A stretch of 34,242 bases of DNA from Nostoc sp. T09 (GTDB lineage Bacteria > Cyanobacteriota > Cyanobacteriia > Cyanobacteriales > Nostocaceae): positions 1 to 34,242 of the forward strand of contig NZ_MTAV01000051.1 of assembly GCF_002154695.1 (NCBI RefSeq). Direction: 5' to 3'. Under the pieces are notes generated by a model. That model saw nothing but the letters and a program-made list of their open reading frames with translations. It made no database searches and had not been told where the DNA came from. The position numbers and the translations under genes were made by a program. Below, piece by piece: positions 16,756-24,929 of this stretch. Within the stretch, counting starts at the first letter, position 1. Each line of letters opens with the position of its first letter.

Positions 16756-17033
16756 TCTGTTTGTCTTTGTTTTTGGTCTTCAATTTCAGGGGAAATCAAG
16801 GGTTCTTCAATATTGGGTTGTTCGAGAATGACTTCACTATCTGTTGCCAAGCCTGGAAATGCTTCCACTATATGAGGGTTACGCTCAATGATATTACCCA
16901 ATTCTGCGGCAATGCGATCGTGTTCGCGGTTGTGCTCTGCTTCGGATAAACGCATGGTTCCTTCATCGGTTACCTCGAATATTTCTACTTCGCCAGTTAC
17001 TTGATTAAAGCGAAATCTGACTTTGACATCCAT
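16752..17033 (-). CDS. Small acidic protein of the ternary system
   Basis: This 93-residue protein opens with two beta strands ('VKVRFRFNQVTGEVEIFEVT'), continues with a helix ('EAEHNREHDRIAAELGNII') and ends in a disordered acidic tail. It has no known catalytic motif. Small proteins of this kind sit next to MoxR genes in FtsH-type ternary systems and in the cyanobacterial DUF2997-like group, from memory, but I cannot assign it firmly. It is translationally coupled to the following TPR-FGE gene by a 4-base overlap. Confidence 0.7.
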   Translation of the reverse strand: MDVKVRFRFNQVTGEVEIFEVTDEGTMRLSEAEHNREHDRIAAELGNIIERNPHIVEAFPGLATDSEVILEQPNIEEPLISPEIEDQKQRQTE

Positions 17034-17068
17034 AGGAATTGGTGGTTTTGGATTGGTGGTGATATGTG

Positions 17069-17093
17069 TTGGGTTGCGCTGCGCTTAACCCAA
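17069..17093. repeat. Inverted repeat TTGGGTT...AACCCAA
   Basis: TTGGGTT (17069-17075) and AACCCAA (17087-17093) flank GCGCTGCGCTT in the 83-base gap between two minus-strand genes. From memory it looks like a widespread Nostoc dispersed repeat. It could also fold in the mRNA and modulate expression of the downstream genes. Confidence 0.5.
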
Positions 17094-17116
17094 ACTACTT
17101 TTTGAGTAAAAATGCT

Positions 17117-17893
17117 CTATTCACGTAGGGTAAATTCAATGTCGATGATATTATTATCTTCACTAAACTGGATATTTTCGGCTCCGTTACGTCTAGCATA
17201 AGCGAGGATTGCATCTCGATAACCTCTGGCTAAAATCCGGTGAAAAGCTTGGCGACATTGTAATCCTATAGTGTCTAGGTGTTGTCTGGCTTGGCTTGAG
17301 AGGGCTGCTTGGCGTTCTGCTGCTAGTTGTTGTAATTGGATTTGTGCTTGGGTACGAGCTGCGGCTTCTATATCTGCGGCGGCTGTGGCTTCGGCTTGAT
17401 TTTGGGCTTGTTCAATTTCAGCGCGAGCAATTTGGTCTAATTTTTGTTGGGCAGCTGTTTGTGCTTGTTGTTGAGCTAGTTCTTCTGTCCATCCTCCCCA
17501 ACCATCGTCATAATATCTGCCTTCACCTTCGGCTGCAAGTTCTGTATTGATTGCTCCGGTGATTTGTCTGGTTTCTTGTGCAGATATCTGAATTTGGTCT
17601 TCTAAAGTTGCAACAATTTCTAATGCTCGCTCTTCTACGAGGTAAATAGCATAACCGCCTTCGACATCATAACGATATCCTGCTTCTACTTCTCTCCAGC
17701 CTGAATCTTCGGCAGCTAATGCTGATTCTAAGGCTCGCAATGCTGGGGTGCCTAAGGTAGAATCGAGGGGTTGACGTACTCGCGCTTCACCAATTACTTG
17801 CTCTTGCAATTCTACTGTGCGGGAGACTTCTCTTTGCCAAGCTTCATTTAATTGCCTGGTGGCGGTTACTCTAATGCGTCTGGGATTACACAT
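17117..17893 (-). CDS. Unassigned coiled-coil protein next to MoxR
   Basis: The 258-residue protein opens 'MCNPRRIRVTATRQLNEAW', has a mixed region to about 130, a long Ala/Gln-rich coiled coil (about 135-205, 'AQQQAQTAAQQKLDQIARAE'), and a short alpha/beta end ('RGYRDAILAYARRNGAENIQ'). No enzyme motif is visible. It lies 22 bases after the MoxR gene in the same direction. Together with the neighbours it is probably one of the small sets of conserved partners in FtsH-vWA-MoxR ternary systems. The exact family number cannot be assigned from sight. Confidence 0.75.
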   Translation of the reverse strand: MCNPRRIRVTATRQLNEAWQREVSRTVELQEQVIGEARVRQPLDSTLGTPALRALESALAAEDSGWREVEAGYRYDVEGGYAIYLVEERALEIVATLEDQIQISAQETRQITGAINTELAAEGEGRYYDDGWGGWTEELAQQQAQTAAQQKLDQIARAEIEQAQNQAEATAAADIEAAARTQAQIQLQQLAAERQAALSSQARQHLDTIGLQCRQAFHRILARGYRDAILAYARRNGAENIQFSEDNNIIDIEFTLRE

Positions 17894-17915
17894 AAATTTT
17901 GAGGATTAATGTAAT

Positions 17916-19088
17916 TTATCTACTTACTTCCAATCGTTGCAATCCTTGTTGAATTACTGCTTCTACTCGTTTACGGGTATTAATATCTTGGGGATGATTG
18001 GCAATGAGTTCTTGTCTGAGCTTGTTGAGTGCCATAAGATGAGCACCTATAGAAGATTCTGAAGATAAAAACTGTTCCTGGGCGGCAATAGTTTCTAAAT
18101 CTAGGATAATGTCTGCGACGGGTCGGGATATTTTGAGGGAATCTAGTCCGGCTTCTTCTAACCTTGGGTTCAAAACTGTTTTGAGAACATCCGCTTCTTC
18201 TGGTCTATCCCAGAGATGATACAACGGCCACAAATCCACAACTTCTGCTGATTCTGCACCGCGTAATAAGGTGGCTCCAGCAATTAATTTTAAGCCTTTG
18301 ACTACACGGCGATCGGAAAAATCAATGCCTTCTGCTCTCATTTCCCGCACTAAGGAGCCATATTCAGGTCGAATATTAGCTATATTTACTTCCATTAATC
18401 GTACGTGCAACTGGAGAATGTCATCTAGTTTGACACTGGACAATACTTTAGTCGCAGCTTGATTTGCCATTGCCCGTTTAGCTGCTTCAATTCTCTCTTG
18501 TTCTAGTTCCCAGCCTTGTTCTAGAAGTTCATCAATTTGGCTATCTTCTACTTTGTTCACCTCTAACCGCAGCACAAATCGGTCAGCAAAGGCATGTAGG
18601 GAAGGATCATCAGGTACGCTGTTAGAAGCACCAATTAAACATATTAGTGGCACTGCTTGACGTTGGGAACCGTTATAGAACTTGCGTTCATTGAGAATGG
18701 TCAATAAAGAATTGAGGATGGCGCTACTACCTTGAAATACTTCATCTAAAAACACAATTTGTGCTTCTGGTAGCATACCTTCAGTGCAAATATGGTAAGT
18801 TCCTTTCTGGAAAGCTGCCACATCCAAAGGTCCAAAAAGTTCTGAGGGTTCGGTAAAGCGAGTTAATAAGTAAGAAAATTCTTGAGCATCGATTAGGTCG
18901 GTGTAGCGGTTGATAATAGCTGTTTTAGCAGTACCAGGGGGGCCAATTAATAATAAATGCTCTTGACAAACAGTGGCTAATACCAGTAGTTCAACTGCCT
19001 GGTCTCGCCCTGTAAATAAGCCTTTGAGATTGCGTTTAACACTGTTTAAGCGTTTGATGGTGTTGTAAACACTTTGCGGCCAAGCCAT
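17916..19088 (-). CDS. MoxR-family AAA+ ATPase
   Basis: This 390-residue protein is a MoxR/RavA-type AAA+ ATPase. Walker A is 'GPPGTAKT' (49-56), Walker B is 'IVFLDEVF' (111-118), and sensor 1 is in 'GASNSVPDD' (Asn155). The MoxR-specific 'FTEPSELFGPLD' insert and 'SSAILNSLLTILNERKF' are present. MoxR proteins are chaperone-like ATPases that work with vWA proteins, here most likely the gene at 11070-13385. The 295-base gap upstream (19089-19383) may hold a separate promoter, but apart from the sequence duplicated from the end of the FGE gene I see nothing definite there. Confidence 0.93.
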   Translation of the reverse strand: MAWPQSVYNTIKRLNSVKRNLKGLFTGRDQAVELLVLATVCQEHLLLIGPPGTAKTAIINRYTDLIDAQEFSYLLTRFTEPSELFGPLDVAAFQKGTYHICTEGMLPEAQIVFLDEVFQGSSAILNSLLTILNERKFYNGSQRQAVPLICLIGASNSVPDDPSLHAFADRFVLRLEVNKVEDSQIDELLEQGWELEQERIEAAKRAMANQAATKVLSSVKLDDILQLHVRLMEVNIANIRPEYGSLVREMRAEGIDFSDRRVVKGLKLIAGATLLRGAESAEVVDLWPLYHLWDRPEEADVLKTVLNPRLEEAGLDSLKISRPVADIILDLETIAAQEQFLSSESSIGAHLMALNKLRQELIANHPQDINTRKRVEAVIQQGLQRLEVSR

Positions 19089-19383
19089 AGTTAGTTAAAA
19101 ATATAAATTAGTGGTTGTTAATTTTACTAATAATAATCAATCAGAGAACTTCAAAAAATAAATTATCCAATTTCACCGAATTAAAACTCCCTTGCTCCCT
19201 TGCGATCAAAACGATGGAATATTTTTTTATTTATAAGCCCCTAAATTCCACCTATTTATCTTTTATCTTGATAATTTCCTCAGTTTTTGGATCTCGTTGA
19301 TACTAACATTTCTTGTCCAAGCCCAGAGGGTAAATTTTCAAAAAAATTTTTAAGAGTAGCAAAAGGGGAAAAAGAGTAAAGGG

Positions 19384-20889
19384 TTAAGTCATCCCAACCA
19401 TGCAACAGACTCGAAAACCAATATGCGAGTAAATGAGGTCTCGCCTGCTATGCTTGTATCGATATCCGGATCTGCAATTTCCAGAACTGTTGAGCCACGA
19501 TCCGCCCCGTAGGACGGGAGTATAATTATCATTACCATTTTCTAACCAAACTCTCCCATCCTTTGGTGCTCCTTCATAGCTGTCATGCCAAGGGTCTGCA
19601 CACCATTCATAAACATTCCCGTGCATATCGTATAAGCCAAAGCTGTTGGGGGGAAAACTGCCTACTGGGGTGGTTCGCCTTCGATATTCTCCTGCTGCTT
19701 CTTCAGCATAGGTATAGCTGGCAGCAGCATAATTAGCTAAATTACTGGTAATCGTTTGTCCATAGTGAAATGGTGTAGTCGTTCCCGCACGGCAAGCATA
19801 TTCCCATTCGGCTTCGCTGGGTAATCTATATTCCTTTTTTGTTGCTTTTGATAATCTGGCACAAAATTCTACTGCCTCGTCCCAGGATACATACTCTACA
19901 GGATAAGTCGCTTGATTATAGAAATAACCAGAAGGGTCTGGGTTGAGATCTCGCTCGATTTTGGGCAGATTTGCTATAACGCGCCATTGTGCCTGAGTTA
20001 CCTGATATTTGCTCATGTAGAATGGTTGCACTGTTACATGATGTTGAGGTCTTTGCGAATCATCGCTATATATCTCCTTCTCTGGCGAACCCATGATAAA
20101 AGTTCCACCTGGTATGTAAACCATTTCTAAATCATTATTTCTTAAGGGTTCGCTGAAATATCTAGCTTGTTGCCAAACTCGTTCTATGATTTCACCTATG
20201 CGATTGACTGTGATTACCTCAAATTCATAGGTTGCTAATTCAGCAACGACTTCTTGTTTGGGAATTCCGGTGGCATCTCCTAATGTGGAAATTGCCCATT
20301 GTTCCCATTCTTGACAGGCATTAAGCATATTTCCCCTGTATGCTGTAGCATATATTACAGCAGTTAAATCTGGTCTGGTTAATACTTTTGCTATTGTTAA
20401 TGCCCATTCATATAAATGCTTTTGCCCTTGTTTAAGTAATGGCTCTAATTGTTCCTTGAGTCTTTTGGCACTTTCGGCTTTTTTACCACTACTGGCTTCA
20501 CAACGGGCGATTATTAGCTGGATTTCTAAGGCTTCGGTTTCTGTTTGAGGAATAAAATTGCTTAATTGTGACTGAGTAAGATAAATCTGCTGGAGGTTAT
20601 CTGCCCATATCCAGGCGGCTTTGAGGGTTTCTCCAACTTTTTGCCAACAGTCTGCGGCGGCTTGGGGTTGTTCACACATCAAATAGCAACGGGCAGCATT
20701 TGACCAGTTTTGTGTTAGTTGATAGCAGTGGGCGGCTTTTGCCCAATTGCTCATTTGTTCATAGGTAAGGGCTGCTTGGTGGTAGTCGCCGATTTGTTCC
20801 CAGACTCGACAGGCTTCTGCTAGCCATCCGGCTTCGACGTAGCAAAAGGCGGCTTTTTGTAGTAGTTGATATGATTTTTTAGTGCTCAT
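19384..20889 (-). CDS. TPR-FGE (C-type lectin fold) protein 2, candidate DGR target
   Basis: This 501-residue paralog of 15247-16755 has the same order: TPR-like repeats from about residue 5, a helical middle, the linker 'ELATYEFEVITVNRIGEIIE', and an FGE-like domain ('MVYIPGGTFIMGSP', 'YRLPSEAEWEYACRAGTTTP', 'YDMHGNVYEWCADPWHDSYE'). The C-terminus from 'VLRGGSWLN' onward is nearly as long as in paralog 1, but most residues between Gly-Gly-Ser-Trp and 'GFRVC' differ. The gene overlaps the AAA+ gene upstream by 4 bases (ATGA), placing it in the FtsH-like unit. About 45 bases downstream of the stop also match the sequence downstream of paralog 1, so a whole gene block was duplicated. Confidence 0.87.
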   Translation of the reverse strand: MSTKKSYQLLQKAAFCYVEAGWLAEACRVWEQIGDYHQAALTYEQMSNWAKAAHCYQLTQNWSNAARCYLMCEQPQAAADCWQKVGETLKAAWIWADNLQQIYLTQSQLSNFIPQTETEALEIQLIIARCEASSGKKAESAKRLKEQLEPLLKQGQKHLYEWALTIAKVLTRPDLTAVIYATAYRGNMLNACQEWEQWAISTLGDATGIPKQEVVAELATYEFEVITVNRIGEIIERVWQQARYFSEPLRNNDLEMVYIPGGTFIMGSPEKEIYSDDSQRPQHHVTVQPFYMSKYQVTQAQWRVIANLPKIERDLNPDPSGYFYNQATYPVEYVSWDEAVEFCARLSKATKKEYRLPSEAEWEYACRAGTTTPFHYGQTITSNLANYAAASYTYAEEAAGEYRRRTTPVGSFPPNSFGLYDMHGNVYEWCADPWHDSYEGAPKDGRVWLENGNDNYTPVLRGGSWLNSSGNCRSGYRYKHSRRDLIYSHIGFRVCCMVGMT

Positions 20890-22868
20890 TCTATTGGTTT
20901 ATTGCTGTCTGGATTGGGAGATTGTGTCAGTAAAATCATTGGTACTATTGGTCTAACTCGTTCACCAGGACGAACACCTTCAAAAGCTGAGGTTCGACGT
21001 TCAGCAGCACTGGCATTACGTTCTATACTAGCCTTACGCAGTAGCCCTACCAATTCGCCAAAGCGACGAGCATCGGCTGGGCGGGGTGGTTCTTCGCAGT
21101 ACAAACTAACACAAGCATCGCGGAATAAAGACCGAATATCATCTCCACTCATGCCCTCGGTTTCTGTAGCAATTACTTCTAATAGCTCCGTAGATACATT
21201 AATGCCAAAGTGTTGAGCATGAACTTGTGCGATGACTCGTCTGGCTTGGGTGTCTGGTCGATTAATAGCAATTGCTTTAAAACGGCTGGGGCGTAACAAT
21301 GCCTCATCAATAATATCAAGTCGGTTGGTTGTACCAATCACCAGCATAGGCACATCAGGACGAAAGCCATCCATTTCCGTTAAAATTTGGGCAACTAAGG
21401 CGTTACCGGCCCTGCTACCACCATCATCGCGTCCTGAACGCTTGGTGGCAATAGAATCAAATTCATCAAATACCAAAACTGCTGGGGCGTTGCGTCGAGC
21501 TTCTGCAAAGAGTTCCCGGACTTTGCGCTCACTTTCACCAACGTACATATCAGTGACTTCTGGCCCTGATACTACCTGAATAGTGGCGTTGAGTTGGTTA
21601 GCAATGGCTTTGGCAAATAGGGTTTTACCTGTACCTGGAGGCCCGTGGAAAATAAAACCTCTGGGAATGAGTTCTCGGCGTAACTGCTCGTTGGGTAAGT
21701 TGTAGGAACCAGTCATTAACTGCAATGCTTTACCGAGTTCTGCTTTAACTTCATCGTAGCCACCAATATCAGCAAAGCTGACATTAGGAACTTCAAAATT
21801 GATGGAGGTTTGAGCTTTAAATGCTCTGATTGCTTGGTAGAGACGGGTGACAGGGACTTTTTCTGTACCCGCTACTTCTTGCACAGCATATTTAATGGCA
21901 TGGCGCAACCGAATTGGATTCATGCCAGCGATATTTTTATACAATCCTTCTGGGTCAAAATCTTGGAAGTGGGCGACTTCATCGGCGGTAACTAAAGCTT
22001 TACCGATACTTTTTTCTTCTCCGTTGGGATAAGTAACTATACGGGATACGCCACTGATAAGTAGACGCACAGCAAATCGTGCTGCTAAAACTTCGGGAAT
22101 ATCTTGGGAACGATCTGCAAAAGCCAACATTAGGCGATCGCTCTGTTTGTAAATTAATTCTATGAGTTCTCTAGATTCTGTTGATAAATTAGTATCACTG
22201 CCCCCAGCCAGTAAATCGAGATGGGGAATTACCAAAATATCCCCTTGTTTGAGTGTATTAATCAAAGTCTTGAGGGTGGCTAGTTGACGTTGACGCAGAC
22301 TGCGCGGCATTAAGCTGGCTTCGTCTTCGTCAGGAACAGTCAACTCAATGGGATTAAGATTAGCTCGCTGTGCCATTTCTCGCCAGAGGTGTTCCACCAC
22401 TAACTTTTCGCACACGACTAAAACTGAAAGTCCGGTTCGTAAAAATGATGCAGCTGTATCAATTTCTTGGGCATAAGCTAGTCTGACAGCGTCTTTTTCA
22501 CTAATAGCGCTAGGAAATTCATCATCTGGGGGTGTGGTGAGGGTTTCAGGGTTGCTTGCTATTAGTTTTGATTCAGCAATAGGTGGCGCAGGTTTGGGAT
22601 TTGGTGATTGTTTGTTATTTGTTGCTACTTCTTGAGTAATCACCAAACCAGGGGGACGATATAGAGGAGAATCTGGTGGTGCGTCCGCAACTGTAATGAT
22701 TAATTGCCCTAACTCTTGTTCCATCGTACTGGCATCAATGGCAGAAGTACTCAAGGCAGGACATTGACTCAGAAAATCGCGCAATTTTAGAGACTCATCA
22801 ATATATAGACAGTCGCGGAACTGTTCTGCATCTATGAGAGGAACAAGCTTAATCTTTGTTCTAGCCAT
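20886..22868 (-). CDS. FtsH/CDC48-like AAA+ ATPase without protease domain
   Basis: This 660-residue protein has an active AAA+ module at about 360-580: Walker A 'GPPGTGKT' (409-416), pore loop 'MYVGES', Walker B 'VLVFDEFD' (464-471), sensor 1 Asn515 and arginine fingers in 'LLRPSRF' (526, 529). Residues ~140-275 look like a second, degraded AAA+ domain: 'ILVIPHLDLL' keeps a Walker-B-like shape but there is no Walker A. No transmembrane helix and no HExxH zinc motif are present, so despite the family name it is not a membrane protease. It is probably the unfoldase of the ternary system, feeding or remodelling substrates. The TPR-FGE gene is coupled to it by a 4-base overlap. Confidence 0.9.
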   Translation of the reverse strand: MARTKIKLVPLIDAEQFRDCLYIDESLKLRDFLSQCPALSTSAIDASTMEQELGQLIITVADAPPDSPLYRPPGLVITQEVATNNKQSPNPKPAPPIAESKLIASNPETLTTPPDDEFPSAISEKDAVRLAYAQEIDTAASFLRTGLSVLVVCEKLVVEHLWREMAQRANLNPIELTVPDEDEASLMPRSLRQRQLATLKTLINTLKQGDILVIPHLDLLAGGSDTNLSTESRELIELIYKQSDRLMLAFADRSQDIPEVLAARFAVRLLISGVSRIVTYPNGEEKSIGKALVTADEVAHFQDFDPEGLYKNIAGMNPIRLRHAIKYAVQEVAGTEKVPVTRLYQAIRAFKAQTSINFEVPNVSFADIGGYDEVKAELGKALQLMTGSYNLPNEQLRRELIPRGFIFHGPPGTGKTLFAKAIANQLNATIQVVSGPEVTDMYVGESERKVRELFAEARRNAPAVLVFDEFDSIATKRSGRDDGGSRAGNALVAQILTEMDGFRPDVPMLVIGTTNRLDIIDEALLRPSRFKAIAINRPDTQARRVIAQVHAQHFGINVSTELLEVIATETEGMSGDDIRSLFRDACVSLYCEEPPRPADARRFGELVGLLRKASIERNASAAERRTSAFEGVRPGERVRPIVPMILLTQSPNPDSNKPIE

Positions 22869-22900
22869 AACCCCTGATTAAATAGCTTTAACTATAACTG

Positions 22901-23758
22901 TCAAACACTGCCTAACATTCTTTGAGACAAATTAAATAATTTAATGCCCTCACGATAAGCATAACCAAGGTAGCGACGCTGACGCAGTTGATTGACATCT
23001 GCTCGCTCAATTGCCCATAGAGGTTGCCACCAATTAGCTATTGACAAGGCATCTCGCAATTCTTCTTCATTGGCAGCTGTTTGGCGATCGCTAATGATAC
23101 TATCAGCAGTCCTGACTTGGTTAATTACCTCTTGCTGATGATAAATCATTGCGGTTTCATACACATCGAGGACAAAAGTCGCTTTTCCAAGACGCAGACG
23201 ATCCAATAGTTGCGTTCTCCAATCGCGGATTTTGATATCTACGGTTGGTTTTGCTAGATGTAAAGTCAGGGACAATTTAGCTTCTGGGTTTTGCAATAGT
23301 TGCAATCCTACATTCACAGCTTGATTTTCTTGTCCTGGGATTGGTCGATTCAACACAGTAGTTAAGGGCGATAACAGTCTGCAATCATCTGCAATCTCAT
23401 CTTTGAGAAATGATAAAGCGGGGGTAATTAAACCATGACGTACTACCCAATCCCCTGAACAAGATGGTGCTGGAACTGCTTTAAGCAAGACGCGGGCTAA
23501 CTGGGGATTGGCTGTACCTAAAGCTGCGGCAATTATAATGTTATCTAAACTGATGGGACGATGATCTCCTAAAGGAGGCATTGACCATCGCAACTTAGCC
23601 GCGGTAACGATGCTGAGTTGTTGTAGGGTTTGAACAAGTTTAGCAGAAGGACGCTCCAACTTTTCTATGCCAGATAAATCACCCTGGGGTATTACTCCTG
23701 AGACTTCCTGGTTAGTCGCCCACTCAATTACTTGTAATGCAGTATCAATGGCGCTCAT
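22901..23758 (-). CDS. Unassigned protein between the JAMM peptidase and the AAA+ ATPase
   Basis: I do not recognise this 285-residue protein. It is mostly helical, with 'LDNIIIAAALGTANPQLARVLLKAV' and a C-terminal 'LRQRRYLGYAYREGIKLFNLSQRML'. It has no membrane segment and no catalytic motif I can identify. Its start overlaps the end of the JAMM gene by 14 bases, and the AAA+ gene begins 32 bases after its stop, so it is tied to both halves of the cluster and may be the physical adaptor between them. That is inference from gene order. Confidence 0.75.
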   Translation of the reverse strand: MSAIDTALQVIEWATNQEVSGVIPQGDLSGIEKLERPSAKLVQTLQQLSIVTAAKLRWSMPPLGDHRPISLDNIIIAAALGTANPQLARVLLKAVPAPSCSGDWVVRHGLITPALSFLKDEIADDCRLLSPLTTVLNRPIPGQENQAVNVGLQLLQNPEAKLSLTLHLAKPTVDIKIRDWRTQLLDRLRLGKATFVLDVYETAMIYHQQEVINQVRTADSIISDRQTAANEEELRDALSIANWWQPLWAIERADVNQLRQRRYLGYAYREGIKLFNLSQRMLGSV

Positions 23759-24929
23759 CTATCACCCAATATGGACAAAGAACCATTTTGTTTCCTTGAC
23801 GGACATAAAAACGCAAGGTGCGCTGATTCCCATCTAAGTTAATCAACCCTGCTAATTGCCAAGGAATAGTAAAAGTGCTAAAGTGCAACTCTACATCAAT
23901 AGAGGATAAGCCAAAAGTTGGTGTAGCGGGAAACAAGTGGGTGTGATACCAACCCAAAAGACGTTCTCCAGAGTGACTTTGATTTAATGTTCGTTTCACC
24001 TCAACAAAAGAATCACCTGTAAAAGTCAAATGCAGAAATGAAGCGCCTGTATGTTGAGCCGTTAAAGCATTGCTGACTTCTACTAAATAAGTATTCTCTT
24101 CGTCACCATCTCGATAAACGTTGCCAACCAAAAAGCCACCCTCTTCAACTTTTTGAGAAAGGGGGCGTTGATGACATAGATTTTGGTAAAGCGATCGTGC
24201 TAAAACAATTTTGACTGGTGCTTTGTTTATTTGGTCTTGAGATGTAGTAATTTGGGGGGCAAAATTTTTTTCCTGTGTGATTCTCTCCCCGGTTTCTGGC
24301 GCTGTTAATGATTCGACTAAAACAGGATTGATTTGATTTCCAAATATTGGTATTTCCCCAGCTGTTTGACCAGATGTAATACCAAAATCAGCTAAAGTTT
24401 TCAGGGGAGGTTCTGCTTCTGCTAAACGCCGAATCTGAAATTTTGGTTTTTCCCCATGTGGATGTGGATAAGGAATGATCTCTGCATTGCCTTCCCTTGC
24501 TGGTGTGGGATGCAATGTTGAGACTCTAGGGTTTAACCGGAATGCTGAAATTTGGGGCATTCCCGGTATATCGACACGAAAACCCCACCAAATTTCCTCT
24601 GGGTACTGATTACTCAATTTCGTTCTTAGGTTTTTGGTTAAAACGTCATAAAGACGATGGGGGTGCTGATAGATTAAAAAGTTTCCTTGATACACCTTGA
24701 TGTAAGTATAGCCGAAATCTGGAACCAGATTTTCGACTACAGGGGATTCTATGGGCAGAGGTTCTTCTGGTACTTGCAGAAGTATGACCAGGATAGATTT
24801 TAAAAGTAAAGAACGTCCGAGTAAGCTCTCTAGGGATTCTTGTACAATAGGTAAAAACGGCATTGTGCCAAAGAACTTGCGGTCTGCTCCTCGGTATAAT
24901 TCAATCCTATAGTCATCCCGTTCCTTCAT
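23745..24929 (-). CDS. JAMM/MPN-domain isopeptidase (deubiquitinase-like)
   Basis: The C-terminal domain (about 240-394) has the complete JAMM zinc-protease set: Glu263 in 'EEGGFLVGN', His329 and His331 in 'GWYHTH', then Ser342 and Asp345 in 'LSSIDVE', with the usual 10-residue spacing. JAMM enzymes cleave isopeptide bonds or trim ubiquitin-like proteins before activation. The N-terminal ~160 residues form a separate, unidentified domain ('YTYIKVYQGNFLIYQHPHRL'). The gene overlaps the EAD-Ubl-E2 gene by 4 bases (ATGA), so E2 and peptidase are made together. Predicted cytosolic. Catalysis is likely, given that all ligands are present; the substrate is unknown. Confidence 0.9.
   Translation of the reverse strand: MKERDDYRIELYRGADRKFFGTMPFLPIVQESLESLLGRSLLLKSILVILLQVPEEPLPIESPVVENLVPDFGYTYIKVYQGNFLIYQHPHRLYDVLTKNLRTKLSNQYPEEIWWGFRVDIPGMPQISAFRLNPRVSTLHPTPAREGNAEIIPYPHPHGEKPKFQIRRLAEAEPPLKTLADFGITSGQTAGEIPIFGNQINPVLVESLTAPETGERITQEKNFAPQITTSQDQINKAPVKIVLARSLYQNLCHQRPLSQKVEEGGFLVGNVYRDGDEENTYLVEVSNALTAQHTGASFLHLTFTGDSFVEVKRTLNQSHSGERLLGWYHTHLFPATPTFGLSSIDVELHFSTFTIPWQLAGLINLDGNQRTLRFYVRQGNKMVLCPYWVIDERH

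Noticed and set aside
16457-16783. 108-codon frame opposite in phase within the TPR-FGE 1 gene
   Set aside because: Ser/Pro/Arg-rich shadow of the TPR coding region on the same strand; the main frame has clear domains.
15247-20889. True formylglycine-generating enzymes for sulfatases
   Set aside because: No sulfatase gene is nearby, the proteins are fused to TPR repeats and lie in an AAA+/MoxR cluster, and the C-termini are hypervariable; a recognition role is likelier.
21232-21579. 115-codon plus-strand frame
   Set aside because: Lies opposite the Walker motifs of the AAA+ gene; a composition shadow.
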